NCBI RefSeq assembly: GCF_004342025.1
Contig: NZ_SLWN01000001.1
Span: 186,001 to 250,000, forward strand
Length of the DNA stretch: 64,000 bases
Reading direction: 5' to 3'
DNA from: Kribbella steppae
GTDB taxonomy: Bacteria; Actinomycetota; Actinomycetes; Propionibacteriales; Kribbellaceae
Position numbers and translations under genes: made by a program. The notes under the pieces are model-generated. The model made no database searches. It was given only the letters and a program-made list of their open reading frames with translations, and was not told the DNA's origin. Shown here piece by piece: positions 7,764-15,499 of this stretch (the stretch's first letter is position 1; each line of letters begins with the position of its first letter).

Positions 7764-9243
7764 ACGGCAGTGCGATACCGATGTACTTGGTCTCCAGGAA
7801 CTCGTCGATGCCGACGGTGCCGCCCTCGCGGCCGAGACCGGACTGCTTGACGCCGCCGAACGGTGCGGCGGGGTTGGAGACGATGCCCTGGTTGAGGCCG
7901 ACCATGCCGGTTTCCAGGGATTCGGCGACGCGGAGGGCGCGGCGGAGGTCGTTGGTGAAGACGTAGGCGACCAAGCCCCACTCCGTGTCGTTGGCGGCGG
8001 CGACGACCTCGTCCTCGGTGTCGAACGGGGTCAGCGGAGCGACCGGGCCGAAGATCTCCTGGTCGGCCATCAGGGCGTCCCGTGGTACGCCGGTCAGCAC
8101 TGTCGGCGGGTAGAAGTAGCCGTTGCCAGCGGCAACCTCTCCGCCGGTGAGGACGGTGGCGCCGCGATCCACCGCGTCGGCGACCAGGGATTGCACCTTC
8201 GCCAGCCCCGCCTCGTCGATCAACGGTCCGACCTTGACGCCCGGCTCGGTACCGCGGCCGACGGTGAGTGCCGACATCTTCGCGGCCAGCCGGCGCCCGA
8301 ACTCGTCGATTGTCGACGAGTGGACGAAAAGACGATTGGCCGCCGTGCAGGCCTCGCCCATATTGCGCATCTTCGCCGCGATCGCGCCGTCCACCGCCTC
8401 GTCCAGGTCCGCGTCCTCGAACACGATGAACGGCGCGTTCCCGCCGAGTTCGAGCGACGTCCGCAGTACCTTCTCCGCGCTTTGCTCGAGCAGCATCCGG
8501 CCGACGCGGGTGGAACCGGTGAACGACAGCTTGCGAGCCAGGCCGGAGCGGATCAGCGGCTCCATCACGCCGCCAGCGTCCATCGCGGTGACGCAGTTGA
8601 CCGCACCCGCCGGTACGCCGGCCTCGGCCAGGATGTCCATCAACGCCAGCATCGACAGCGGCGTCTGGTGCGCGGGCTTGATCACGCTCGTACAGCCGGC
8701 CGCGATCGCCGGGCCGAGCTTGCGGGTGCCCATCGCCATCGGGAAGTTCCACGGCGTGATGAGCAGGCACGGGCCGACCGGCTGCTTGGCGATCAGGAAG
8801 CGCGCGTTCCCGGCCGGCGCCGTCTGGTACCCACCGTCGATCCGGACCGCCTCGCCCGCGAAGTGCCGGAAGAACTCAGCCGCGTACACGATCTCGCCGC
8901 GCGCCTCGGCCAGCGGCTTGCCCATTTCCAGCGTCATCAGCAGTGCGAGTTCGTCAGCCCGCTCGAGCAGCAACTCGTACGCCGCGGTCAGCATGTCGGC
9001 CCGCTCACGCGGCGACAGCTTCGCGAAGGCGGGTTGCGCGGCGACTGCCGCGTCAAGCGCCGCGCGGCCATCAGCCGGCGAGGCATCCGCGACCGAACAC
9101 AGCTTCTCGCCCGTTGACGGATCCAGTACGTCGAACGTCCGGCCGTCTGCTGCGTCGACCCATTGCCCGCCGACGTACAGCCGCTTCTCGACGGCGTCGA
9201 CCACCTTCGCCTCGTCGGCGCTGAGCCCTGGATATGCGGTCAT
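7762..9243 (-). CDS. gabD: Succinate-semialdehyde-type aldehyde dehydrogenase
   Basis: This 493-residue NAD(P)-dependent aldehyde dehydrogenase has the hallmarks of the GabD subgroup. The Glu motif is LELGGNAPFIVF, the catalytic Cys lies in MGEACTAANR, and the C-terminal GIDEFLETKYIGIA is typical of succinate-semialdehyde dehydrogenases. It would oxidise a short semialdehyde to the acid in the cytoplasm. GGAGG precedes the ATG at 9243, and upstream lies a TAGATT -10 box inside the GntR-type palindrome. It is transcribed divergently from the aminotransferase at 9343. Together the two can turn an omega-amino acid into a dicarboxylate. The precise semialdehyde is inferred from family membership. 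Confidence 0.9.
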   Translation of the reverse strand: MTAYPGLSADEAKVVDAVEKRLYVGGQWVDAADGRTFDVLDPSTGEKLCSVADASPADGRAALDAAVAAQPAFAKLSPRERADMLTAAYELLLERADELALLMTLEMGKPLAEARGEIVYAAEFFRHFAGEAVRIDGGYQTAPAGNARFLIAKQPVGPCLLITPWNFPMAMGTRKLGPAIAAGCTSVIKPAHQTPLSMLALMDILAEAGVPAGAVNCVTAMDAGGVMEPLIRSGLARKLSFTGSTRVGRMLLEQSAEKVLRTSLELGGNAPFIVFEDADLDEAVDGAIAAKMRNMGEACTAANRLFVHSSTIDEFGRRLAAKMSALTVGRGTEPGVKVGPLIDEAGLAKVQSLVADAVDRGATVLTGGEVAAGNGYFYPPTVLTGVPRDALMADQEIFGPVAPLTPFDTEDEVVAAANDTEWGLVAYVFTNDLRRALRVAESLETGMVGLNQGIVSNPAAPFGGVKQSGLGREGGTVGIDEFLETKYIGIALP

Positions 9244-9281
9244 GCGGCCTCCATTGACAGTCCAGATGCCTGAGATACGCT

Positions 9282-9299
9282 GATTGTCGACAATCTACC
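9282..9299. promoter_or_regulatory. GntR-type operator between gabD-like and aminotransferase genes
   Basis: GATTGTCGACAATC at 9282-9295 is a perfect 14-bp palindrome in the divergent gap. On the minus strand TAGATT overlaps it as a -10 box for the dehydrogenase gene. The shared extension CTACC matches the site at 6281, so both promoters are probably controlled by one regulator. Confidence 0.65.
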
Positions 9300-9342
9300 A
9301 GTTGACGAAAAGTGTCGACCGGACGCGTGAAGGGGAGCCGCC

Positions 9343-10596
9343 GTGCCCGAGCTGTCGCAGGTCTTGAAACAGGCAACCGGAGTCGTCGCCGCCCGGGGTG
9401 AGGGTGTGTTGCTGTTCGACGAGGACGATCGGCGGTACCTCGACTTCACGGCGGGCATCGGGGTGACGTCGACCGGGCACTGCCATCCGCGTGTGGTCGC
9501 GGCCGCGCAGGAGCAGGTCGGCAAGATCATCCACGCGCAGTACACGACGGTGATGCACCGGCCGCTGCTCAACCTGGTCGAACGGCTCGGCGACGTACTC
9601 CCCCAGCACCTCGACCGGATGTTCTTCGCGAACTCCGGCAGCGAGGCGATCGAGGCGGCGCTGCGCCTCAGCCGGCAAGCGACCGGTCGGCCGAATGTGA
9701 TCGTGTTCCACGGCGGCTTCCACGGCCGGACGGTGGCGGCGGCATCGATGACGACGTCGGGGACCAAGTTCCGGTCCGGGTTCAGTCCGCTGATGGCCGG
9801 CGTACAGGTGTCGCCGTTCCCGGACCCCGGGCATTTCGGCTGGCCGGAAGAGCAGGCGACGGACTTCGCCCTGAGCCAGTTGGACTACACATTGCAGACC
9901 TTGAGTACGCCGGCCGACACCGCAGCGTTCTTCGTCGAGCCGGTGTTGGGCGAAGGTGGGTACGTCCCGGCGAACGAGCGGTTCTTCGCCGGACTCCGGG
10001 AACGCGCCGACCAGCACGGGATCCTGCTCGTCGTGGACGAGGTGCAGACCGGGTTCGGCCGGACCGGGAAGTTCTGGGGTGGCGATCACTTCGGTTCACA
10101 TCCGGACATCCTGGTCACGGCGAAAGGGCTGGCGTCCGGGTTCCCGCTGTCCGGGATCGCGGCGCCGGCCGCGCTGATGGAGAAGGCGTGGGCCGGCTCG
10201 CAGGGTGGGACGTACGGCGCCAACGCGGTCGCGTGCGCGGCGGCACTGGCGACGCTGGACGTCATCCAGGACGAGGGACTGGTGCAGAACTCGGCCGAAC
10301 GGGGTGCGCAACTGAAGCAGGCGCTGCAGTTGGTCGCGGACAAGCACGAGCAGATCACCGACGTGCGCGGACTCGGGTTGATGATCGGCAACGAGTTCCG
10401 CGACGCCGACGGCAAACCCGATCCGGTCACGGCGGCCGCCGTACAGCAGGAGGCAGCGAGGAGGGGTCTCCTGCTGTTGACCTGCGGCGCCTGGGGTCAG
10501 GTCGTCCGCTTCATCCCGGCGCTCGTGGTGAACCCGGCCGAGATCGACGAGGCGGCCGGCGTCTGGTCAGACGCAGTCACCGCCGTCATCTCCTGA
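9343..10596 (+). CDS. gabT: Class III (GabT-like) aminotransferase
   Basis: This 417-residue PLP enzyme is a fold-type I, class III aminotransferase. The PLP lysine lies in ILVTAKGLASGFPLSG, preceded by the Asp motif LLVVDEVQTGFGRTG. It opens with the family pattern GVLLFDEDDRRYLDFTAGIG. AAGGGGAG precedes the GTG start. GabT-type enzymes move the amino group from 4-aminobutyrate or related omega-amino acids to 2-oxoglutarate. The divergent succinate-semialdehyde dehydrogenase would take the product, which supports this activity. Other omega-amino acids such as 5-aminovalerate or beta-alanine remain possible substrates. Confidence 0.88.
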   Translation: MPELSQVLKQATGVVAARGEGVLLFDEDDRRYLDFTAGIGVTSTGHCHPRVVAAAQEQVGKIIHAQYTTVMHRPLLNLVERLGDVLPQHLDRMFFANSGSEAIEAALRLSRQATGRPNVIVFHGGFHGRTVAAASMTTSGTKFRSGFSPLMAGVQVSPFPDPGHFGWPEEQATDFALSQLDYTLQTLSTPADTAAFFVEPVLGEGGYVPANERFFAGLRERADQHGILLVVDEVQTGFGRTGKFWGGDHFGSHPDILVTAKGLASGFPLSGIAAPAALMEKAWAGSQGGTYGANAVACAAALATLDVIQDEGLVQNSAERGAQLKQALQLVADKHEQITDVRGLGLMIGNEFRDADGKPDPVTAAAVQQEAARRGLLLLTCGAWGQVVRFIPALVVNPAEIDEAAGVWSDAVTAVIS

Positions 10597-10775
10597 CGGC
10601 CCACCGAGAGCACGCCGTCCGGGCGGCCTCATCACCCGCCCGGACGGCCGCCGCGATGACCGGAGCACCGCGTCCAGCCAGCGCGCCGGCCGCAGCGCCA
10701 GGCAGCACGACCGCACCGCATTCCCACTGCGGCGGGTGTTGACTCTCACACTGTGTTAGGCCGTAGACCGGCGGC

Positions 10776-12107
10776 ATGAATGGAACAGCAACGGAGGTTG
10801 CCGCACGGATCAGGGTCGGCGAGGTGTCGTCTCGTGAGGTCACCGAGGGGATGCTCGCGCGAATCGCGGCCGACACCGACGTGAACGCGGTGGTCGAGAC
10901 CCGACCGGAGTTCGCTCTGCAGGCGGCGGCAGACGCCGACGAGGCGGTCGCGGTGGGTCGCGAGCTCGGGCCGCTGCACGGCGTACCGATGACGGTCAAG
11001 GACTGCTTCAACGTCGCGGGTCTGCGTACGACGTGGGGCGATCCGGCGTTCGCAGAGTACGTCGCGGACTGGGACGCGACTGTGGCCGAACGTCTCGGCC
11101 AGGCCGGCGCGATCATTGTCGGCAAGAGCAATGTCCACACGATGCTCGGGGACTTCGGACAGACCACGAACGAGATCTACGGCCGGACGAACAATCCCGC
11201 GGATCTCACCCGTACGCCGGGCGGCTCGAGCGGAGGTGGTGCGGCCGCGTTGGCTGCTGGTCTCACCTACCTGGAGTACGGATCGGACCTGGTCGGGTCG
11301 ATCAGACTGCCGGCGGCGTACTGCGGGGTGTATGGCCTGAAGCCCACCACCGGACTGGTACCGATGCACGGCTTCCAACTGCCGGGACCGCCTGAGCCGC
11401 CGACCGAGTTCCCGATGTTGTCGACAATCGGACCACTAGCGCGATCGGCAGCGGACCTGCGTACAGCGCTGACTGTCACCGGTGGTCCGGCGGCACCGTT
11501 CTCGTGGCGACTCCAGCCGCCGCGGCACGACCGGTTCGCGGACTTCCGGGTGGGCGTCGTACTCGATCACGCGGACGCGCCGGTGTCGAGCGAGGTGGGT
11601 GCGGCGCTGTCGGACACGATCGATCGCCTTGGCCGGAGCGGGGCGAAGATCGTCGAAGGATGGCCGGCGGGTGTCGATGCGTCGGAACAGGCCGAGGCGT
11701 TCGGGTTCCAGGTCGGTTTGTTCTTCGCGCTGCAGGGAGGAACATCCGAGTTCGCCAGTCTCGCGGAGGTGGCCGCACGGGAGCGGCGGCGGATCGCCCT
11801 TCGGCTGACATGGCAGCGGTACTTCGAGGACGTGGACGTCTTCGTCTGTCCAGCGAGTTTCACGACCGCGTTCCCGCACGACAACAGGCCGTTCGACGAT
11901 CGGACAATCATCACGTCGTACGGCGAGCAACGCTACGACGCGCAGGTGTTCTGGATCGCCCATGCGTCACTCACCGGACTGCCCGCCCTCAGCATGCCGA
12001 TCGGATCGACACCCGCCGGCCTTCCCGTAGGCGCCCAGGTCATCGGCCCCTGGCATGAGGACGACACCCCGATAACCTTCGCGGAACGCCTCGCTGAGCT
12101 GGACTGA
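10776..12107 (+). CDS. Amidase signature family hydrolase
   Basis: This 443-residue protein has the Ser-cisSer-Lys triad of amidase-signature enzymes: the lysine near residue 75 in MTVKDCFNVAG, the Gly/Ser loop in TPGGSSGGGAAALAAG, and the nucleophile region in GSDLVGSIRLPAAYCGVYGLKPT. Such enzymes hydrolyse a carboxamide to acid and ammonia. The position between the aminotransferase and a transporter suggests it supplies an amino or carboxylic acid to that pathway, which is an inference. A TTGACT box at 10739 may be its -35. The core palindrome TTGTCGACAA also occurs inside the gene at 11418-11427. Confidence 0.88.
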   Translation: MNGTATEVAARIRVGEVSSREVTEGMLARIAADTDVNAVVETRPEFALQAAADADEAVAVGRELGPLHGVPMTVKDCFNVAGLRTTWGDPAFAEYVADWDATVAERLGQAGAIIVGKSNVHTMLGDFGQTTNEIYGRTNNPADLTRTPGGSSGGGAAALAAGLTYLEYGSDLVGSIRLPAAYCGVYGLKPTTGLVPMHGFQLPGPPEPPTEFPMLSTIGPLARSAADLRTALTVTGGPAAPFSWRLQPPRHDRFADFRVGVVLDHADAPVSSEVGAALSDTIDRLGRSGAKIVEGWPAGVDASEQAEAFGFQVGLFFALQGGTSEFASLAEVAARERRRIALRLTWQRYFEDVDVFVCPASFTTAFPHDNRPFDDRTIITSYGEQRYDAQVFWIAHASLTGLPALSMPIGSTPAGLPVGAQVIGPWHEDDTPITFAERLAELD

Positions 12108-12229
12108 ACAACGCCGATCCCTGCAGTCGGGCCTTCGCGGGCCGGCGATGGGTCGGACCGAACTCGTTCGCGCGGCTGGGGGCGGCTGGGCGAGGTTGCT
12201 GGTTGACTCGGGGTGGATGGGAGGCCGGA

Positions 12230-13042
12230 TTGTTTGCGATCGGGGACTTTGCCAGGCATGGGCGGGTGTCGGTGCGGATGTTGCGGCACTACGACGCGAT
12301 CGGGTTGCTGCGACCCACGCACGTGGATCCGGCGACCGGCTACCGGAGTTACGATGCCGGCCAGTTCGCGGAGCTCAACCGGATCGTCGCGCTGAAGGAC
12401 CTCGGATTCTCCCTCGAGCAGGTGCGGACGATGATCGCGGACGAGATCAGCCCGGCCGAGGTCCGCGCATTGTTGACAATTCGCCGCGCGGAACTGGAGT
12501 CCACAGTCGCCGAGAGCGTTGCCCGGCTCGCGCAGGTCGAGTCGCGTCTCCGCGGCATCGAGGGCGCGTTGCCGACTGCCGACGTGGTGATCAAGGAGTT
12601 GCCCGCCGTACGCCTGGTGGGACTGACCACGACCGCCGCAAGCTTCACCCCCGAGGACATCGGGCCGGTCGTACGTCCGCTGTGTGCGGAGCTCGGCCGG
12701 CGGCTTCCCGATGCCGCGGTGCGCCCGGCAGGCCGATTGACCTGTCTGTACGAGCGATCACAGCGGTCCGAGGACGAAGCCGTCGTACGCGCGACTGTTC
12801 CGGCGTCGATCGATGCCGAGGGCAACCTCAACGGACTCGAAGTGGTGGATCTGCCCGCCATGCGGGCCGCGACGCTGGTGCATCGCGGGCCGATCGATCA
12901 GGTACTACCCGCGTGGCAGGCGCTGGCTCGCTGGATCGACGACAACAACCATCGGTCCGGCGAGCCTGCGCGGGAGCTCTACCTCGACTGCCCGGACGAC
13001 CCAGCCCAGTGGGTGACCGAGCTACAGGAGCCCATTGCGTGA
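12230..13042 (+). CDS. MerR family regulator with GyrI-like effector domain
   Basis: This 270-residue regulator has a MerR winged helix at its N terminus (FAIGDFARHGRVSVRMLRHY), a coiled-coil dimerisation helix around residues 85-115, and a C-terminal GyrI/BmrR-like small-molecule domain ending in LDCPDDPAQWVTELQEPIA. The TTG at 12230 is chosen because GGGAGG sits at a proper distance upstream and the DNA-binding domain begins directly after it. The frame itself opens nine codons earlier. Relatives sense hydrophobic or cationic drugs. Its target promoter is not apparent. Confidence 0.85.
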   Translation: MFAIGDFARHGRVSVRMLRHYDAIGLLRPTHVDPATGYRSYDAGQFAELNRIVALKDLGFSLEQVRTMIADEISPAEVRALLTIRRAELESTVAESVARLAQVESRLRGIEGALPTADVVIKELPAVRLVGLTTTAASFTPEDIGPVVRPLCAELGRRLPDAAVRPAGRLTCLYERSQRSEDEAVVRATVPASIDAEGNLNGLEVVDLPAMRAATLVHRGPIDQVLPAWQALARWIDDNNHRSGEPARELYLDCPDDPAQWVTELQEPIA

Positions 13043-13090
13043 TCGCCATGGGCTCCTGCTCGCGTGGTTCGCGACAGGCTCCTGTTCGGC

Positions 13091-14479
13091 TCAGGCCTTG
13101 GCGGGTTCCAGGGCTACTGGTGGCAGGGCCCCATCGGTGCCCGGGGTCTCGGTGCCGTTGAGGGGGCAGCGCGTGGTTTCGGGGACCTTGACGAGGGCGA
13201 TCGCGCCGACGACGCAGGCGGCCATCATGTAGTACGCCGGCATCAGCGCGTTGCCGGTTTGGGCCGTGAGCCAGTCGTTCACCGCGGGCGCCGTACCGCC
13301 GAACAACGACGTCGACACGTTGTAGGCGATCGCGAAACCGGCGTACCGGACGTGGGTCGGGAACATCGCCGGGAACGTGGCCGAGATCGTCGCCAACTGC
13401 GGGACATAGAGCAGTCCGAGTACGGCGAACCCGATGATCGCACCGGCCACGTTCGTACCCATCAGCAGGAACATCGGCGTGCCGAACACGAACAGCCCGG
13501 CCAGCGAGAACCACCACAGCGGTTTGCGGCCGACGCGATCCGACAGCCGGCCGGCGAACGGCAGGAACAGCATCATTGTCAACATTCCGATGATCGGCAC
13601 GATCAGCGACTCGTCCGAGCTGAGGCCGATCTCGCTCTCCAGGTACGTCGGCATGTACGTGAGCAGGGTGTAGTTGACGACGTTCAGCGCGACGACCAGG
13701 CCGCCGAGCTGCAGGATCGGCCGCCAGTAGCCGGCCAGCAGATCCTTGAACTGCGTGGTCGTCTCCTCTTCCTTCTGCCCCTTCGCCTCCAACTCACGGA
13801 ACACCGGCGTGTCCTCGAGCCGCGAGCGCAGGTAGACGCCGACCAGGCCGAGCGGCGCGGCGACCAGGAACGGCAGCCGCCAGCCCCACGAGTGCATCGC
13901 GTCGTCGCCGAGCACCAGCGAGAAGCCGAGCATCAGCAGCGCACCGAGGGAGAAGCCGGCCAGCGTGCCGAACTCCAGGAAGCTGCCCAGGAATCCGCGC
14001 CTGCGGCTCGGGGCGTACTCCGCCATGAACGTCGCGGCGCCGCCGTACTCACCACCGGTCGAGAAGCCCTGGATCATCCGGAGCAGGACCAGCAGGATCG
14101 GCGCCCACAGCCCGATCGCGTCGTACGTCGGGACCAGGCCGACGCACAGGGTGGCACCGGACATCATCAGGATCGTGATCGCCAGCACGTGCTTGCGGCC
14201 GAGGCGGTCGCCGAGCGGGCCCCAGATCAGGCCGCCGAGCGGCCGGACCAGGAACGAGACGGCGAAGGTCATCAGCGCGAGCAGGGTCGCGCTCTCGGTG
14301 TCACCCGGGAAGATCGCCGCCGATATGTAGGTCACGCCGTACGCGTAGATGCCGTAGTCGAACCATTCGGTCGCGTTGCCGATGGCCGATGCGGCGATCG
14401 CCTTCTTCAGCACCCCTGGGGGCGGTTCGGTCTCGACCGACGGTTTCCTGCTGACCGGCGGCTGGCTCTCGGCGTCCAC
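13091..14479 (-). CDS. MFS transporter, metabolite:H+ symporter (ProP/ShiA-like)
   Basis: This 462-residue, 12-helix protein belongs to the MHS branch of the major facilitator superfamily, which imports carboxylates, betaines, shikimate or dicarboxylates with protons. The N terminus has AIGNATEWFDYGIYAYGVTYIS, the branch signature. Loop motifs GLIWGPLGDRLGRKHVL and GGEYGGAATFMAEYAP are intact. The GTG at 14479 follows AGGAGG. It lies at the end of the catabolic island and is the probable uptake route for its substrate. A TTGTTGACAATC site lies about 130 bases upstream and resembles the GntR-type palindromes. Confidence 0.9.
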   Translation of the reverse strand: MDAESQPPVSRKPSVETEPPPGVLKKAIAASAIGNATEWFDYGIYAYGVTYISAAIFPGDTESATLLALMTFAVSFLVRPLGGLIWGPLGDRLGRKHVLAITILMMSGATLCVGLVPTYDAIGLWAPILLVLLRMIQGFSTGGEYGGAATFMAEYAPSRRRGFLGSFLEFGTLAGFSLGALLMLGFSLVLGDDAMHSWGWRLPFLVAAPLGLVGVYLRSRLEDTPVFRELEAKGQKEEETTTQFKDLLAGYWRPILQLGGLVVALNVVNYTLLTYMPTYLESEIGLSSDESLIVPIIGMLTMMLFLPFAGRLSDRVGRKPLWWFSLAGLFVFGTPMFLLMGTNVAGAIIGFAVLGLLYVPQLATISATFPAMFPTHVRYAGFAIAYNVSTSLFGGTAPAVNDWLTAQTGNALMPAYYMMAACVVGAIALVKVPETTRCPLNGTETPGTDGALPPVALEPAKA

Positions 14480-14605
14480 GGGATCCTCCTGTCGTCACTC
14501 GGCCTCACCCGGGTGCCCAACACACGCCTTCAGCACACTCGCCTACGCGTTCCGCGAACGTGCCGCCTCACGCCTGTGGCGCACTCTGACGGCCAAGTCG
14601 TACTT

Positions 14606-14617
14606 TTGTTGACAATC
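14606..14617. promoter_or_regulatory. Possible third GntR-type site upstream of the MHS transporter
   Basis: TTGTTGACAATC differs from the two perfect palindromes by one central base. It lies in the gap between the transporter and the TetR gene. Related words also occur inside genes nearby, so its function is uncertain. Confidence 0.3.
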
Positions 14618-14682
14618 CGAAGGTTAACCATGTGCATTCGTGAACAGCAAGGACCAACTCGAAGCAGGCTGCGCTGAGGCGG

Positions 14683-15396
14683 TCAGTTACCGTCGGCGAG
14701 CGAAGCCAGGCCCGCAGTGATGACGGTGATCCCGAACTCGAACCGCTCGTCACTGCTGGCCCCCGCGGTCAGCGCGCCGGCCAGGGCAACCGTCAACGGG
14801 AACCGATCGGCCGGCAGGGACTCGAAGAAGCCGCGGAGATACGCGACGAAGCCGTCGATGTCGTCCTTGGTCCATGTCGCGGCTCCTCCCTTCACCGTCT
14901 CCTCGAATGCGGTCGCGGTGACGAAGAGCGGGATCAGGTCGACCGCCCAGGCGGCCGCCTGGTCCGGAAGGTTGCCGGCCTTCAGAATGCCGAGCATCCG
15001 TTCAGTGCTGAGCAGCGCCCGCTCCCCCAGCGGGACCTGGCCCATCGCCGCTCGGGCGACCCCCGGATTCGCCCGCATCACGCGGAGCATCTCGCGCATC
15101 GCGTCCTTCAACTGCTCCTGCCAGCGGTCCGGATCCGGCGTATCTGGAAGGTTCATGTCCTGCGCCGCGCGGTCGACCAGCAGTTGGTCGAGCTCCTTCT
15201 TGTTCGCGACGTGCGCGTAGAGCGAGGCGGGTCCGGTGTCGAGCACCTGGGCGACCTTGCGCATCGAGACCGCGTCGTACCCCTGCTCGACCAGCAGGCG
15301 CATCGCGGCGTCGACGATCCGCTCCCGGGTCAGCGGCTCACGGATGGCACGGACGGGCTTCTCGGGGCTGATCGGCTGCCACGGCGACTGACTCAT
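14683..15396 (-). CDS. TetR family repressor
   Basis: This 237-residue regulator has a TetR DNA-binding domain (RIVDAAMRLLVEQGYDAVSMRKVAQVLDTGPASLYAHVANKKEL) and a TetR_C-type ligand domain. The open frame begins at a GTG at 15417. However, a TACAGT -10 box ends seven bases before the ATG at 15396, which points to a leaderless message starting there. It is divergent from the EmrB-type exporter, and the shared gap holds a repeated palindrome. This is the usual layout of a drug-inducible pump with its repressor. Confidence 0.9.
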   Translation of the reverse strand: MSQSPWQPISPEKPVRAIREPLTRERIVDAAMRLLVEQGYDAVSMRKVAQVLDTGPASLYAHVANKKELDQLLVDRAAQDMNLPDTPDPDRWQEQLKDAMREMLRVMRANPGVARAAMGQVPLGERALLSTERMLGILKAGNLPDQAAAWAVDLIPLFVTATAFEETVKGGAATWTKDDIDGFVAYLRGFFESLPADRFPLTVALAGALTAGASSDERFEFGITVITAGLASLADGN

Positions 15397-15410
15397 ACCG
15401 CCCACTGTAG

Positions 15411-15476
15411 CGAACACCGTACTTGACAGGAACAGTGTTCGCGCGTAGAACGGTGTTCGTTAACGAACAGTGTTCG
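15411..15476. promoter_or_regulatory. Tandem TetR operator array
   Basis: Three copies of GAACRGTGTTCG lie at 15430-15441, 15448-15459 and 15465-15476. The last, extended to CGAACAGTGTTCG at 15464-15476, is a perfect odd palindrome. A fourth half-site, CGAACACCGT, lies at 15411-15420 next to the TetR -10 box. The copies are phased at about 17-18 bases. Binding here would block both divergent promoters. Confidence 0.8.
15423..15451 (+). promoter_or_regulatory. Promoter of the EmrB-type exporter
   Basis: A consensus -35 TTGACA (15423-15428) and TAGAAC (15446-15451) are separated by 17 bases. One operator copy fills the spacer and another begins inside the -10, so repression by steric exclusion is expected. 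Confidence 0.65.
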
Positions 15477-15499
15477 CCCAGATCTGACAGGAGCCGACG

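Noticed and set aside
8123..9283. Long antisense frames opposite the aldehyde dehydrogenase and many other genes
   Set aside because: High GC content at third positions opens antisense frames. These are Arg/Pro/Ser-rich, lack ribosome-binding sites and match no family, while the sense genes have full motif sets.
10597..10775. A further small gene between the aminotransferase and amidase genes
   Set aside because: Frames here are short extensions of shadows with Ala/Arg bias; only a possible -35 TTGACT at 10739 was retained.
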